Origin: Streptomyces coacervatus
GTDB taxonomy: Bacteria > Actinomycetota > Actinomycetes > Streptomycetales > Streptomycetaceae
Direction: 5' to 3'
NCBI RefSeq assembly: GCF_029223485.1
Contig: NZ_JARHTP010000014.1
Span: 186,001-250,000, forward strand
DNA: 64,000 bases
This document shows positions 46,969 to 55,317 of the stretch, one piece after another. The notes under the pieces are model-generated. The model did not search any database. It was not told the origin of the DNA and saw only the letters and a list, made by a program, of their open reading frames with translations. Every line of letters starts with the position of its first letter. Position 1 is the stretch's first letter. Position numbers and translations under genes: made by a program.

Positions 46969-48564
46969 ATGGCCAAGCGTCAGGACGAGCTCGCCGCCTA
47001 CAACTTCGCTCGCAAGCGCACCGTCGCGGCGTTCCTGGCACCGTCGCCGGGCGGCTCGGAGGAAGGCGCACCGCGTCCCATGCGCACGGTGACGCCCAGC
47101 CTGGCGCTCGGCGTCGTCCTGGTGATCGGCTTCATCGCCTACGGCGTGATCAAGCCGACGGCACCGGCGGGCTGGGACAAGGCCGGCGAGTACATCATCG
47201 TCGACAGCGACTCCACGACGCGCTACGTCGTCATCGACGACAAGACGTCGACCGGCAAGAAGGTCGCGACGCTGCACCCCGTCCTCAACTACGCCTCCGC
47301 CAAGCTCCTCCTCGACAAGGGCAAGGGCAGCGTCCTCGAGGTCCCCGGCAGCGAGATCGATAAGAGCAGCATCCCGCACGGCGCGACGATCGGTATCCCG
47401 TACGCCCCCGACCGGCTGCCTTCCGCGAGCGACGCGGAGAAGCCGAAGACTTGGGCGGTGTGCGAGCGGCCGGGCGCGGGGGGATCGGACAGTTCCATCG
47501 ACCGCGCGGTGTTCGTCCTGGACGCAGACGACGCCAAGACGCTGGACAATCCCGGCAAGGTCGGCTCCGGCGAGGCCCTGTACGTCAAGGACAGCAAGAC
47601 CCAGCGGGAATACCTGGTCGACGGCAAGGGCACCGCGTTCCTGCTGGGCGGCCAGACTGGCCTCGACAGCACCGGCATGGAAAGCCTGCGCTCCGCCGTC
47701 ATCGGCAGCAGCAACAGGGCAGAGCCCCAGCTGGTGAGCACGGAGTGGCTGAAGACCCTGAACTTCGGCGGGGGAATCACGTTCCCGTCGGTCCCGAACG
47801 CCAACCAGCCGACGTCCGTCCAGGGGCTCCCCACCCAGGCGAGCACTGTGGGCCAGGTGCTCAAGGCGGAGGACGCGCAGGGGTGGGCGTACTACGTCGT
47901 CCTCAAGGACAAGGTCGCCGCCGTCTCGCCCTTCGTCGCCGCCCTGCTGGAGGCGTCGCCCTCCGCGACCGGCGGGAACGGGGCCGTCAAGGTCGACCGC
48001 CAGGTCGTCATCGCAGCCAACCACGGCGCGGCGGACAGCTTCTACGCCGACAAGGGGTGGCCCGAGCAGGTTCCGCGGCAGGCCAACCCCGCGACCACGG
48101 CGACCGGCCAGCCCCGTACAACTTCCTGCAGCGTCTACAACGGCACCTTCGGCGCGGACAAGAAGCCGCAGCTGGCCGCCTGGGCCGGAACGACGTACCC
48201 CAAGAAGGTCGTCTCCGACTCGGTGAGCGCCTATGTCTCGTCCGGCTCGGGCCTCCTCTTCAAGGAGCTCACCGGCGTGGCGGGCGGCGGCGGTGCGCAG
48301 TACCTGCTGACGGACACGGGCCTGCGGTACTCACTGCCGTCGAACAACGACAGCCAGGCGAAGGGAAGCGGCAGCGGTTCGACCTCGGCTTCATCCTCGT
48401 CGGACGGCTCGTCGCAGAGTGCTAGCGAAACGGACAAGGCGCGCACGCGGCTGGGCTACGGAGACATCACCAACATCGCGCTTGTGCCGCAGACTTGGGC
48501 GACATTCATCCCCAAGGGCCCGACGCTGGACACGGGTAGCGCGTCGCAGGAACAGAGCCAGTGA
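46969..48564 (+). CDS. eccB: Type VII secretion protein EccB
   Basis: A 531-residue protein with the EccB N-terminal signature RQDELAAYNFARKRTVAAFLAP, one TM segment (LALGVVLVIGFIAYGVI) near residues 43-60 and a large extracytoplasmic domain beginning PAGWDKAGEYIIVDSDSTTRYVV. Repeated motifs such as LHPVLNYASAKLLLDKG and the C-terminal FKELTGVAGGGGAQYLLTDTGLRYSLP are typical. EccB forms the periplasm-like part of the ESX core complex. A Ser-rich linker lies near residue 475. ATG 46969 follows GGGAGAAACGGGG. A hairpin follows the gene. Confidence 0.93.
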   Translation: MAKRQDELAAYNFARKRTVAAFLAPSPGGSEEGAPRPMRTVTPSLALGVVLVIGFIAYGVIKPTAPAGWDKAGEYIIVDSDSTTRYVVIDDKTSTGKKVATLHPVLNYASAKLLLDKGKGSVLEVPGSEIDKSSIPHGATIGIPYAPDRLPSASDAEKPKTWAVCERPGAGGSDSSIDRAVFVLDADDAKTLDNPGKVGSGEALYVKDSKTQREYLVDGKGTAFLLGGQTGLDSTGMESLRSAVIGSSNRAEPQLVSTEWLKTLNFGGGITFPSVPNANQPTSVQGLPTQASTVGQVLKAEDAQGWAYYVVLKDKVAAVSPFVAALLEASPSATGGNGAVKVDRQVVIAANHGAADSFYADKGWPEQVPRQANPATTATGQPRTTSCSVYNGTFGADKKPQLAAWAGTTYPKKVVSDSVSAYVSSGSGLLFKELTGVAGGGGAQYLLTDTGLRYSLPSNNDSQAKGSGSGSTSASSSSDGSSQSASETDKARTRLGYGDITNIALVPQTWATFIPKGPTLDTGSASQEQSQ

Positions 48565-48585
48565 CCGGATAACTCCGGTCGGCGG

Positions 48586-48645
48586 GTGGGCCGTTGGATC
48601 CGATGGTGGATCCGATGGCAACCGACGACCCGCCAACGGGCCCAC
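48586..48645. terminator. Probable terminator after eccB
   Basis: GTGGGCCGTTGG at 48586 pairs with CCAACGGGCCCAC at 48633 (one bulged base). The loop holds a tandem 12-bp direct repeat TGGATCCGATGG at 48595-48618. The following 200 bases probably contain the esx promoter. Confidence 0.6.
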
Positions 48646-48844
48646 GGGCGGGCGAACTTGAGCGCCCACAACCTGTTGATCACAACATGATCGCTCAAGT
48701 GTGTGAGCCGTGTAACTGATTGGTCTTGCCTGTGGATGTGCGACAGGCTGACGATAGAGTGTTTGCAGCGCTCAACGGTGCGAAGCTTCTCCGGGCACCA
48801 ACGCAGGTTTCCCGGATCAACGACGACATGGGGGAAGGTTCAAC

Positions 48845-49156
48845 ATGGCCGGCCAGTTCCGGGTAACAGAGGACGAACTCACCAAGCTCTCCGGTGACAT
48901 CAGCACCGCCAACGGCCAGCTGCAGGGCGAGATCCGCCGTCTGAACGGCGTCATCGAGCAGATCGCCGGCGGCTGGAAGGGCCAGGCGGCCACGTCCTAC
49001 CACCAGCTCCAGGAGCGCTGGAACCAGGACGCGAAGAAGATGAGCGACATCCTCAACGACATCAAGGAAGCCGTGGACTCCACGCGGAGCAACTACTCCG
49101 CGTCGGAAGAGCAGCAGAACTCCGAGATCAGCAAGATCATGTCGGACTTCGGCTGA
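48845..49156 (+). CDS. esxB: WXG100 protein (EsxB-like)
   Basis: A 103-residue helical hairpin protein of the WXG100 family, with GGWKGQAATSYHQLQERW at the turn near residue 43. The C-terminal segment YSASEEQQNSEISKIMSDFG carries a YxxxE-type secretion signal. It should heterodimerise with the neighbouring 94-residue WXG100 protein and be exported by the ESX complex. GGGGGAAGG precedes the start. Its gap to the partner gene is 93 bases. Confidence 0.92.
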   Translation: MAGQFRVTEDELTKLSGDISTANGQLQGEIRRLNGVIEQIAGGWKGQAATSYHQLQERWNQDAKKMSDILNDIKEAVDSTRSNYSASEEQQNSEISKIMSDFG

Positions 49157-49249
49157 GCCGATTCCCTGGCTCGGACCGATCCACCGAGTCCACTGATCCT
49201 GATCGATCCCGAACGACTTCCTAACGACTCTTCCTGAAAGGGAATGACG

Positions 49250-49534
49250 ATGTCGATCCTCGTCAATTACGCAACCATCACCAACGCCTCCACGGACGTG
49301 CGTACGACCGCCGGCCGCATCAAGCAGCAGCTCGACGACCTCGAGGCCGCGGTCAAGCGCGTCGCCTCCACCTGGGAAGGCGAGGCGCAGGAGGGCTACC
49401 AGCGCAAGCAGACCGAGTGGGACAAGACGGCCCAGGACCTGCACAACACCCTCCTGAAGATCTCGACGGCGCTGCAGAGCGCGGCCGAGTCCTACCAGGC
49501 CACGGAGAAGAGCAACGCCTCGACCTGGGGCTAA
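49250..49534 (+). CDS. esxA: WXG100 protein (EsxA-like)
   Basis: A 94-residue WXG100 protein with STWEGEAQEGYQRKQTEW at the hairpin (WEG instead of WXG with Gly retained) and SAAESYQATEKSNASTWG at the C-terminus. It is the probable partner of the EsxB-like protein. The ATG at 49250 is preferred over 49244 because GAAAGGGA is then about seven bases upstream. The hairpin at 49582-49615 ends the transcript. Confidence 0.92.
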   Translation: MSILVNYATITNASTDVRTTAGRIKQQLDDLEAAVKRVASTWEGEAQEGYQRKQTEWDKTAQDLHNTLLKISTALQSAAESYQATEKSNASTWG

Positions 49535-49581
49535 GCCGGTCGGCGACCTGAGGGACCGTAGGGACCTGAGATGAAGAGAAT

Positions 49582-49615
49582 CGGCCCAGCCGACGCCACG
49601 GTGTCGACTGGGCCG
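49582..49615. terminator. Terminator hairpin after esxA
   Basis: CGGCCCAGCCGAC and GTCGACTGGGCCG pair over 13 positions with one mismatch (C opposite A) around GCCACGGT. Its position inside an upstream in-frame extension of the mycosin reading frame argues for the later mycosin start. Confidence 0.8.
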
Positions 49616-49717
49616 AGCTCTGCTTCGGGGTCGTACACAGCAAATCCCGCAAACCTTCACATTCGTTTATTGGTACGTCCGTCACCGGTACGTCGAGGAA
49701 GCCCTGGGGGCCTGGAC

Positions 49718-51010
49718 ATGAGGGGCCTGAACGTGGAGGGCCACAAAGCCCGTTCGCGCAGCCGCAACGACCGCAACAGTGGAACCCGCGCACTGCAGCG
49801 GGTTTTTGGCGTGCTTGCGGTGACCGGCTTGTGCGCGGTGTCGGCACCGCCGGCATTCGCTTCCGACGGCCCTGCCTCCGGCGGCGCGAAGTTCGGCCTG
49901 GCCGCGAGCACGGAATGTGTCTTCAACGGCAACGTCATCAAGTCGACGCCGTGGTCACTCCAGCGGGTCCTCCTGGACCAGCTGTGGGGACAGGCGACGG
50001 GCAAGGGCGTGACGGTTGCGGTGATCGATACGGGGGTGGACGGTTCGAACCCTCAGCTGAGCGGTGCGATGGCCGGGGCCGGCAAGTCCTTCGTGGACGG
50101 CGCCGCGAACAAGGACATCGAGGGGCACGGCACTCGGGTGGCGGGCATCATCGCGGCTCGCCCGATGAAGGGCACGGGCTTCGAGGGAATCGCGCCGGAC
50201 GCCAAGATCCTGTCTCTTCGCTACACGGGCGGGGAGAACAAGCAGGGCAACACGGGAACCATGGCCCAGGCGATCAATTACGCGGTCTCCCAGGGCGCGA
50301 AGATCATCAACATCTCCTCGGACACGGCCAGTAAGGAAGACAACGGGCCGCTGAGGAGCGCTGTGGCGGCAGCCGTGCAAAAGGGCGCCCTGATCGTGGC
50401 GGCCGCCGGCAACGACGGCGCCGACGGCAAGTCCGCGGACACGTACCCGGCTTCGTACCCGGGAGTCCTGGCGGTCGCCGCCTCCGACCGCAACGACGAA
50501 CGCGCCTACTTCTCACAGGCGGGCGACTTCGTGGACGTCGCGGCACCGGGCGTCGACATGGTCTCGACGGTCCCGAAGGGCGGCCAGTGCTCGGCCGACG
50601 GGACGAGCTTTGCGGCGCCGTATGTCGCGGGGGTCGCGGCTCTGCTGAAGGAAAAGCACCCCGGCTGGAAGGCGTCCCAGATCGCCACGCGCATCGAGGA
50701 GACGGCTCAGCGCCCGAGCCGCGGCCCCAACCGCTACATCGGGTGGGGCGTGATCGACCCGGTGGCCGCGCTGTCGGACGACTCGACGCCGGGCACCTCG
50801 CCGACCCCGGACCCGGTGGTGAAGGCCGGGTCTGGCGGGGTTGTTCCCATGGCTGTGACCATGGGGGAGAGCGAGGCGGAACGGGAGCGCCGGACAGCCA
50901 TTTATGTGCTGGGGACGGGGCTTGCGTTGGTTCTTGTGGTTGCGGGGAGTGGGGTGGCTGTGCGGGATTGGCGTAGTCGGAGGGATGGTCGTGTTGGGCG
51001 GGTTGGGTAG
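49718..51010 (+). CDS. mycP: Mycosin-type subtilisin protease (MycP), first copy
   Basis: A 430-residue membrane-anchored S8 serine protease. A signal region precedes the mature part (VFGVLAVTGLCAVSAPPAFAS). The catalytic triad is complete: Asp in VAVIDTGVDG, His in EGHGTRVAGI, Ser in DGTSFAAPYVAG, with the oxyanion Asn in AAAGNDGADG. A C-terminal TM (AIYVLGTGLALVLVVAGSGVAV) is followed by a basic tail. Mycosins stabilise or process the ESX secretion machine. The ATG at 49718 is chosen because the upstream extension overlaps the esxA terminator; GGGGG lies seven bases upstream. Confidence 0.9.
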   Translation: MRGLNVEGHKARSRSRNDRNSGTRALQRVFGVLAVTGLCAVSAPPAFASDGPASGGAKFGLAASTECVFNGNVIKSTPWSLQRVLLDQLWGQATGKGVTVAVIDTGVDGSNPQLSGAMAGAGKSFVDGAANKDIEGHGTRVAGIIAARPMKGTGFEGIAPDAKILSLRYTGGENKQGNTGTMAQAINYAVSQGAKIINISSDTASKEDNGPLRSAVAAAVQKGALIVAAAGNDGADGKSADTYPASYPGVLAVAASDRNDERAYFSQAGDFVDVAAPGVDMVSTVPKGGQCSADGTSFAAPYVAGVAALLKEKHPGWKASQIATRIEETAQRPSRGPNRYIGWGVIDPVAALSDDSTPGTSPTPDPVVKAGSGGVVPMAVTMGESEAERERRTAIYVLGTGLALVLVVAGSGVAVRDWRSRRDGRVGRVG

Positions 51011-51103
51011 CTGGGGCTGCCGACCAAGTCGGCCGACTCGGGCGATGACTTGGGCACCTACTGGTGCTGACAACTTGAGTTACAGGGGAGAGGACAACGG
51101 GGT

Positions 51104-51451
51104 ATGAGCAACGGGATGCGGGTTGATCTGAGCGCGCTGGATGAGGTCATCCGGAAGCTCTGGACGTTGCTGGACGACATGGACAAGGCGGGGCAGACAT
51201 CTCGCTACAACACGGAGATCACGATGGCGGCGTTCGGGGGCAACTGCACGTTCCTGGAGGCGGGTGAGCTCTTCTCTGCTCACAAGGATGCCAAGAGTGA
51301 CCTTGAGGGTGCGATCAAGGGACTGCACGACCTGATCGACAAGTTCGGCAAGAGCACCTCCAAGGTGAAAGACAAGTACACCGAGCAGGAGTACGCGAAC
51401 AAGCACCAAATGGGTGGTGACTCCGGGGGCTCGAACGGCAAGTGGGACTAG
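51104..51451 (+). CDS. WXG100-like helical ESX-associated protein
   Basis: A 115-residue protein predicted as a helical hairpin (LSALDEVIRKLWTLLDDMDKAGQ and AHKDAKSDLEGAIKGLHDLIDKFGKST). No WXG is present; the turn region is ITMAAFGGNCTFLEAGELF. A polar Gly/Ser tail follows. Position directly before a larger WXG100-domain protein suggests a secretion partner pair. AGGA lies nine bases before the start. Base composition is less GC-rich than in the first part of the window. Confidence 0.7.
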   Translation: MSNGMRVDLSALDEVIRKLWTLLDDMDKAGQTSRYNTEITMAAFGGNCTFLEAGELFSAHKDAKSDLEGAIKGLHDLIDKFGKSTSKVKDKYTEQEYANKHQMGGDSGGSNGKWD

Positions 51452-51490
51452 TAGTCCGGATCGAGAATCACCTACGAGGAGGAGTTCAAA

Positions 51491-52912
51491 ATGGCCGGTG
51501 ACAAAGAGCAGCCAAAGCCAGTCCTTGAGCAGCCAATGTGCATTGCCGGGCGCCCCAAGACCAAGACTCAGTTCATCGACTACTCGCTGAAAGAGCTCAA
51601 GCAGATGCTTGAGGGCACCGATCCGGGCGCAATCGAGGAAACGGGTCGTCATTGGGGAAAGGTTAACGAGATCCTCGCCGGTGGCCAGGACGGGGGGATC
51701 GCCGGCGTGCTTGACAAGGCGGTCGACAATGTCTTGGAGCACTGGAGTGGTGATGCCGCCCAGGCCTTCGAGAAAGAGGCACGCAAGATCGCGCAGAGCA
51801 TCCGGAATGCGGCTTGGCATGCGGATCTCAACAGCTCTCAAATGGCTGACGCCGGCACACAGTTGCGTACGTACAAGCAGCAACTGGACGACATCAAGGA
51901 ACCCAGCACCCTGGACAAGATCGGTGACGGTCTTAGCGACTGGAGTTGGGACAACGGTGAAACGGTAGCCAAGGACCTCAATGACGGCAAGATGACCGCT
52001 GCCCAGATTGCGCAGAAAGATGAAGGAAAGATCGGCGCCAGCCGAGAGGCTCAGCTCAATGGCGTGGCTGTCATGGAGGACCTGGGTGCTCAATACATGC
52101 GGGTCACACGGAACTTGCAAAACAACCGTGCGTACCAAGATGACAAAGGGCACATCAAGGAGCCCACTGGCAACGTGGAGTACCCGCCTCCTGTAACTCC
52201 GAGCGGTGCTGGTGCGTCCCGACCAAGCGTCTCGGGGTCAGGTAGTAAACCGTGGAGCGCCGGTCCGACAACCAGCGTCAAGCCCGCACCCACAGTGCCC
52301 CGTGACCCGGGCATCACGGGAGGCACGCAGCTTCCCACGGCGAAGACGAATGTCCCCACGGCCGGGACGAACGTGGACAGTATCTCCCCAGGTTTGACGG
52401 GGACCGGTCCCGGCGTCGGCACGGGTGTGCCTAGCGGCGGGAGCGGCAACTTCGGCGCCAGTGGAGCTCAGGGCTCCGGCATCGTGGCTCCTGGCGGAAC
52501 GTCTGGCCTAGGCGGCGGTGTCGGATTCGCGGGTGGTCGCGGTGGCATGACCGGTGCCGGCGCGGCAGGCCGCACTGCCGGAGGGCGAGCCGGTATGGGC
52601 GGTATGGGCGGCGGAGGCCTTGGCGCAGCTGGCCGAGGAGGTGCCAGCGCTGGCGGTCGTGGAGCTCTCGCGAGAGCCCGTGGCGGTGTGGTCGGTGCGG
52701 CCAAGGGAGTCGGCAAGGGTGCCGGTGGCGGTGCAGGCTTGCACGGCAGCCGGGGTGGAACGCAGGCCGGCGCAGCTGGCGGGGCGGGCGGCAAGGACCG
52801 CCGGAAGAAAGAGAACAACCAGGGCGACCGTCCCGACTACTTGGTTGAGGACGAAGAGACCTGGATCTCGGAAGAGGACCGCAACCGGAACGTACCGCGG
52901 ACCATCGAGTAA
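51491..52912 (+). CDS. ESX substrate-like protein: WXG100-like N-terminus with Gly-rich tail
   Basis: A 473-residue protein. Residues about 35-160 form a helical WXG100/PPE-like domain with a WSG turn (LEHWSGDAAQAFEKEARKIAQSI). A conserved segment with YMRVTRNLQNN follows. From residue 230 the sequence is Pro/Gly/Ser/Thr-rich, becoming GGMTGAGAAGR-type repeats, and it ends in a charged tail (KKENNQGDRPDYLVEDEETW). No enzymatic domain is seen. It is probably a secreted or surface ESX substrate, or its scaffold, pairing with the preceding 115-residue protein. GGAGGAG gives a strong ribosome binding site. Confidence 0.75.
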   Translation: MAGDKEQPKPVLEQPMCIAGRPKTKTQFIDYSLKELKQMLEGTDPGAIEETGRHWGKVNEILAGGQDGGIAGVLDKAVDNVLEHWSGDAAQAFEKEARKIAQSIRNAAWHADLNSSQMADAGTQLRTYKQQLDDIKEPSTLDKIGDGLSDWSWDNGETVAKDLNDGKMTAAQIAQKDEGKIGASREAQLNGVAVMEDLGAQYMRVTRNLQNNRAYQDDKGHIKEPTGNVEYPPPVTPSGAGASRPSVSGSGSKPWSAGPTTSVKPAPTVPRDPGITGGTQLPTAKTNVPTAGTNVDSISPGLTGTGPGVGTGVPSGGSGNFGASGAQGSGIVAPGGTSGLGGGVGFAGGRGGMTGAGAAGRTAGGRAGMGGMGGGGLGAAGRGGASAGGRGALARARGGVVGAAKGVGKGAGGGAGLHGSRGGTQAGAAGGAGGKDRRKKENNQGDRPDYLVEDEETWISEEDRNRNVPRTIE

Positions 52913-53000
52913 GCGTACAAGTGGGGCTGGACGGAAAGTCATCGTCTGCCCATGTATAGGCTGGCACCCCCAGCCGTAGCTGTGAGTGAGGAGCAAGGAA

Positions 53001-54341
53001 TTGGGTTTCAAGCAAGTCTGGTCCACGACAGGAGTTGTGGCGTTGACAGGCGCCTTGCTCCTCGCCTCAGCCCCGACTGCCTCGGCTGACTATGTCAGGG
53101 ACCAACAGTGGGTCCTGGACGTATTTGCGATGAAAGACACCTGGGCAGTGACTCAGGGGCAAGGGGTGACTGTCGCAGTAGTCGATTCCGGCGTAGATGG
53201 CAGCCACCCTGATCTCACTGGTCAAGTCCTTAAGGGGAAGGATTTTACGGGCGGCGGGAATGCCCAAGATGATCTGGCCGGGCATGGCACGGGCATGGCA
53301 AGCATTATCGCTGCGCACGGCCATGGAGCGGGAAATTCCTCCGGCATGATTGGGCTTGCACCAAAGGCGAAGATCTTGCCGCTTCGCACCTACCAAAAGA
53401 AGAACGACAAGAATCCGGATGAGGCGTGGAGTGCCGCTGTTCGATATGCGGTTGACCAGGGCGCGAAAGTCGTGAACCTGTCTTTTGGTGCCGACGGCGG
53501 TAAGACTTCATCCGTCGGTCGTGACGCGATTGCATATGCAGAAGCGCACGATGTCGTAGTTGTTGCAGCCGCGGGAAATACTGGATCTGTCGCTATTGAG
53601 GAGCCAGCGGCACTTCCCGGCGTTGTTTCTGTCGGCGCCGTAGATAAAGAAGCAAATCGATGGAGTGGTTCTAACAGCGGCAAGGGGCTCACCTTGATGG
53701 CTCCTGGTGTCGAGGTCCTCTCTGCGGATACCACCGAATCCCCGAAATACAGCCTGTCTAACGGAACCTCGGATGCCACGGCCTTCGTATCTGCCACCGC
53801 TGCACTGGTTCGAGCGAAATATCCCAACCTCACAGCAGGTCAAGTAGTCAACCGTCTAATCAAGTCGGCATCGTTCCTTGGTCACAATGGGTTGAAGGCG
53901 CCTGACGAGGATTATGGCTACGGGATTATCCGCCCCCGCCAAGCGGTCACAATGGACATCCCTGCAGGCCCCAAGACGAATCCTCTCGGTCAGCTTCAGT
54001 CCTCCACCTCTACTTCAACCGAATCATCTAAGGCAACGGGCACCTCGACCCAGGCCAAAAAGAAGGACGCCTCTTCCGGCAGTATCCTCGTCATTGCCGG
54101 AGGAATTGCAGCCATCGTGGTAATCGGTGCAATCGTCCTCGTGGTAATCCGAAGCCGCCGCAAGGGTGGTAACGGTGGCCCTGGCTCGGGTGGTGGCGCC
54201 TCCTCTCAGTACGCGGGCTACCCGCCTGCCCAACAGCCTTACCCAAATTCAGCTCCCAACCAGGGGCACCCCACTGCTCCGGGTCAGTACCCGCAGCACC
54301 CCAACCCGTACAGCCAGCAACCCCCGCACCAAGGGCAGTAG
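53001..54341 (+). CDS. Mycosin-type subtilisin protease, second copy
   Basis: A 446-residue S8 protease with a signal peptide (VVALTGALLLASAPTASA), complete triad (Asp in VAVVDSGVDG, His in AGHGTGMASI, Ser in SNGTSDATAFVSA) and Asn in AAAGNTGS. A TM segment (ILVIAGGIAAIVVIGAIVLVV) is followed by a Pro/Gln/Tyr-rich cytoplasmic tail. The TTG at 53001 is preferred because GAGGAGCAAGG lies at correct distance; the GTG at 52986 would overlap that site. Codon use is less GC-rich than in the flanking genes, and the block after the catalytic Ser departs from the usual AAPxVAG. It belongs to the duplicated ESX accessory region. Confidence 0.87.
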   Translation: MGFKQVWSTTGVVALTGALLLASAPTASADYVRDQQWVLDVFAMKDTWAVTQGQGVTVAVVDSGVDGSHPDLTGQVLKGKDFTGGGNAQDDLAGHGTGMASIIAAHGHGAGNSSGMIGLAPKAKILPLRTYQKKNDKNPDEAWSAAVRYAVDQGAKVVNLSFGADGGKTSSVGRDAIAYAEAHDVVVVAAAGNTGSVAIEEPAALPGVVSVGAVDKEANRWSGSNSGKGLTLMAPGVEVLSADTTESPKYSLSNGTSDATAFVSATAALVRAKYPNLTAGQVVNRLIKSASFLGHNGLKAPDEDYGYGIIRPRQAVTMDIPAGPKTNPLGQLQSSTSTSTESSKATGTSTQAKKKDASSGSILVIAGGIAAIVVIGAIVLVVIRSRRKGGNGGPGSGGGASSQYAGYPPAQQPYPNSAPNQGHPTAPGQYPQHPNPYSQQPPHQGQ

Positions 54342-54452
54342 GAGTAGCCCACCGTCCAGCGGCGGCGGGGATGTCTGGCCATCGCGGTCCTCCGCGGCAC
54401 GCACAACGACGGCACAGCGAACCATCCCGAGAACAAGAATGGAACCTCCCCA

Positions 54453-54743
54453 ATGGGCGCCATCGTCCTTCTCATCGGCGTTGCAGGTCTCGGAGCCCTG
54501 ATTGCCGCCGTCACCGTCTTCGCCATTGCCCGTAGCCGCCGCAACTCGGGTAACGCAAGGCCCGCGAGCGGAACTTACCCACAGAACATGGGCTACCCGT
54601 CTCAGCAAGGGATGTATCCAATCCCTCAACAGCCCTACCCCACCGCGACATCCGACGAGGGGTACGGGTACCCCGCTCCCCCGGAACATTCACAGCAGAA
54701 TCCCAACCCCTATGCCCAACAGCACCCGCGCCAGGGGCAGTAG
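54453..54743 (+). CDS. Small membrane protein resembling a detached mycosin TM segment and tail
   Basis: A 96-residue protein: one TM (AIVLLIGVAGLGALIAAVTVFAIA), a basic RSRRNSG stop-transfer, then a PYPT/YGYPAPP tail ending QQNPNPYAQQHPRQGQ. The preceding mycosin ends with the same order (TM, RSRRKGG, tail ending HPNPYSQQPPHQGQ). It therefore looks like a partial duplication of the mycosin 3' end that kept an open frame. Whether it is translated is uncertain; GGAAC upstream is a weak ribosome site. An in-frame stop upstream (54347-54349) excludes fusion to the mycosin. Confidence 0.6.
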   Translation: MGAIVLLIGVAGLGALIAAVTVFAIARSRRNSGNARPASGTYPQNMGYPSQQGMYPIPQQPYPTATSDEGYGYPAPPEHSQQNPNPYAQQHPRQGQ

Positions 54744-54832
54744 AAAAATCTGGTTCGCATAAGGAGGCCCGGGTGATCAGTTGACTTCCCCGGGCGAAAT
54801 GCATCCAGAGCCGAGCGGGGAGAAACCGGCTC

Positions 54833-54985
54833 ATGGGGGACCACTTCAAGACGGACATCGGGCAACTCGAACAGTTCCTCACAGATCTGGAGAGATGCGT
54901 CGATGAGTTGAACGAAGCCCGGTCTGCCCAAGCCGGAACCTTCACGGCGTTCATCAGCAACCTCAAGACAGACAAACGCGGGTAG
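54833..54985 (+). CDS. Short ESX helical protein, probably truncated
   Basis: A 50-residue reading frame with GGGGAG ten bases before the ATG. The sequence starts MGDHFKTDIGQLEQFLTDLE and continues with CVDELNEARSAQAG. This resembles the first helix of WXG100-like proteins such as the one at 51104 (VDLSALDEVIRKLWTLLDDMDKA). It lacks the turn and second helix. It is either a truncated gene or a real micropeptide of the ESX locus. Confidence 0.5.
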   Translation: MGDHFKTDIGQLEQFLTDLERCVDELNEARSAQAGTFTAFISNLKTDKRG

Positions 54986-55317
54986 TCCCACGCGATCGAT
55001 GGCGGGGGCTTGGTGGGCGGTACCTGCTGGGCCAGTGCGCCAGCAGCGACTCGATCAGGTCGAATTGTCACATCGGTCACGCTCAGCCAAAGCCTTCAAT
55101 CAGATCGTTATCTGAGCTCCACAGGCGGGGTAGGCCTTGCGTCTGCGAAGGCCATAAGCTGTCGTGAGATTCGCGGGGGCGCCGGAAGGTGCGCGAGTGG
55201 CTGTAGTTGTGCCTCGCAGCAACCTGGGGTGCGGGTCAGTTGAGATGCGGGCTCTGTCCCGAAAGGGCCGGACCACCCATCGTGCTCCCTCGCAGTTTGA
55301 CCTGTGAGAGGGAACCC
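54986..55317. other. Intergenic region without supported gene
   Basis: These 332 bases hold no convincing gene. A 77-codon frame at 55010-55243 has no recognisable similarity and poor codon pattern. The region may be decayed remainder of the truncated gene before it, plus the promoter for the next gene. Confidence 0.45.

Noticed and set aside
49571..49717. Earlier start of the first mycosin
   Set aside because: The extension would cover the esxA terminator hairpin and places the signal peptide too far from the N-terminus.
55010..55243. A 77-codon plus-strand frame in the ESX gap
   Set aside because: No recognisable motif, weak start, and composition does not follow the local coding pattern.
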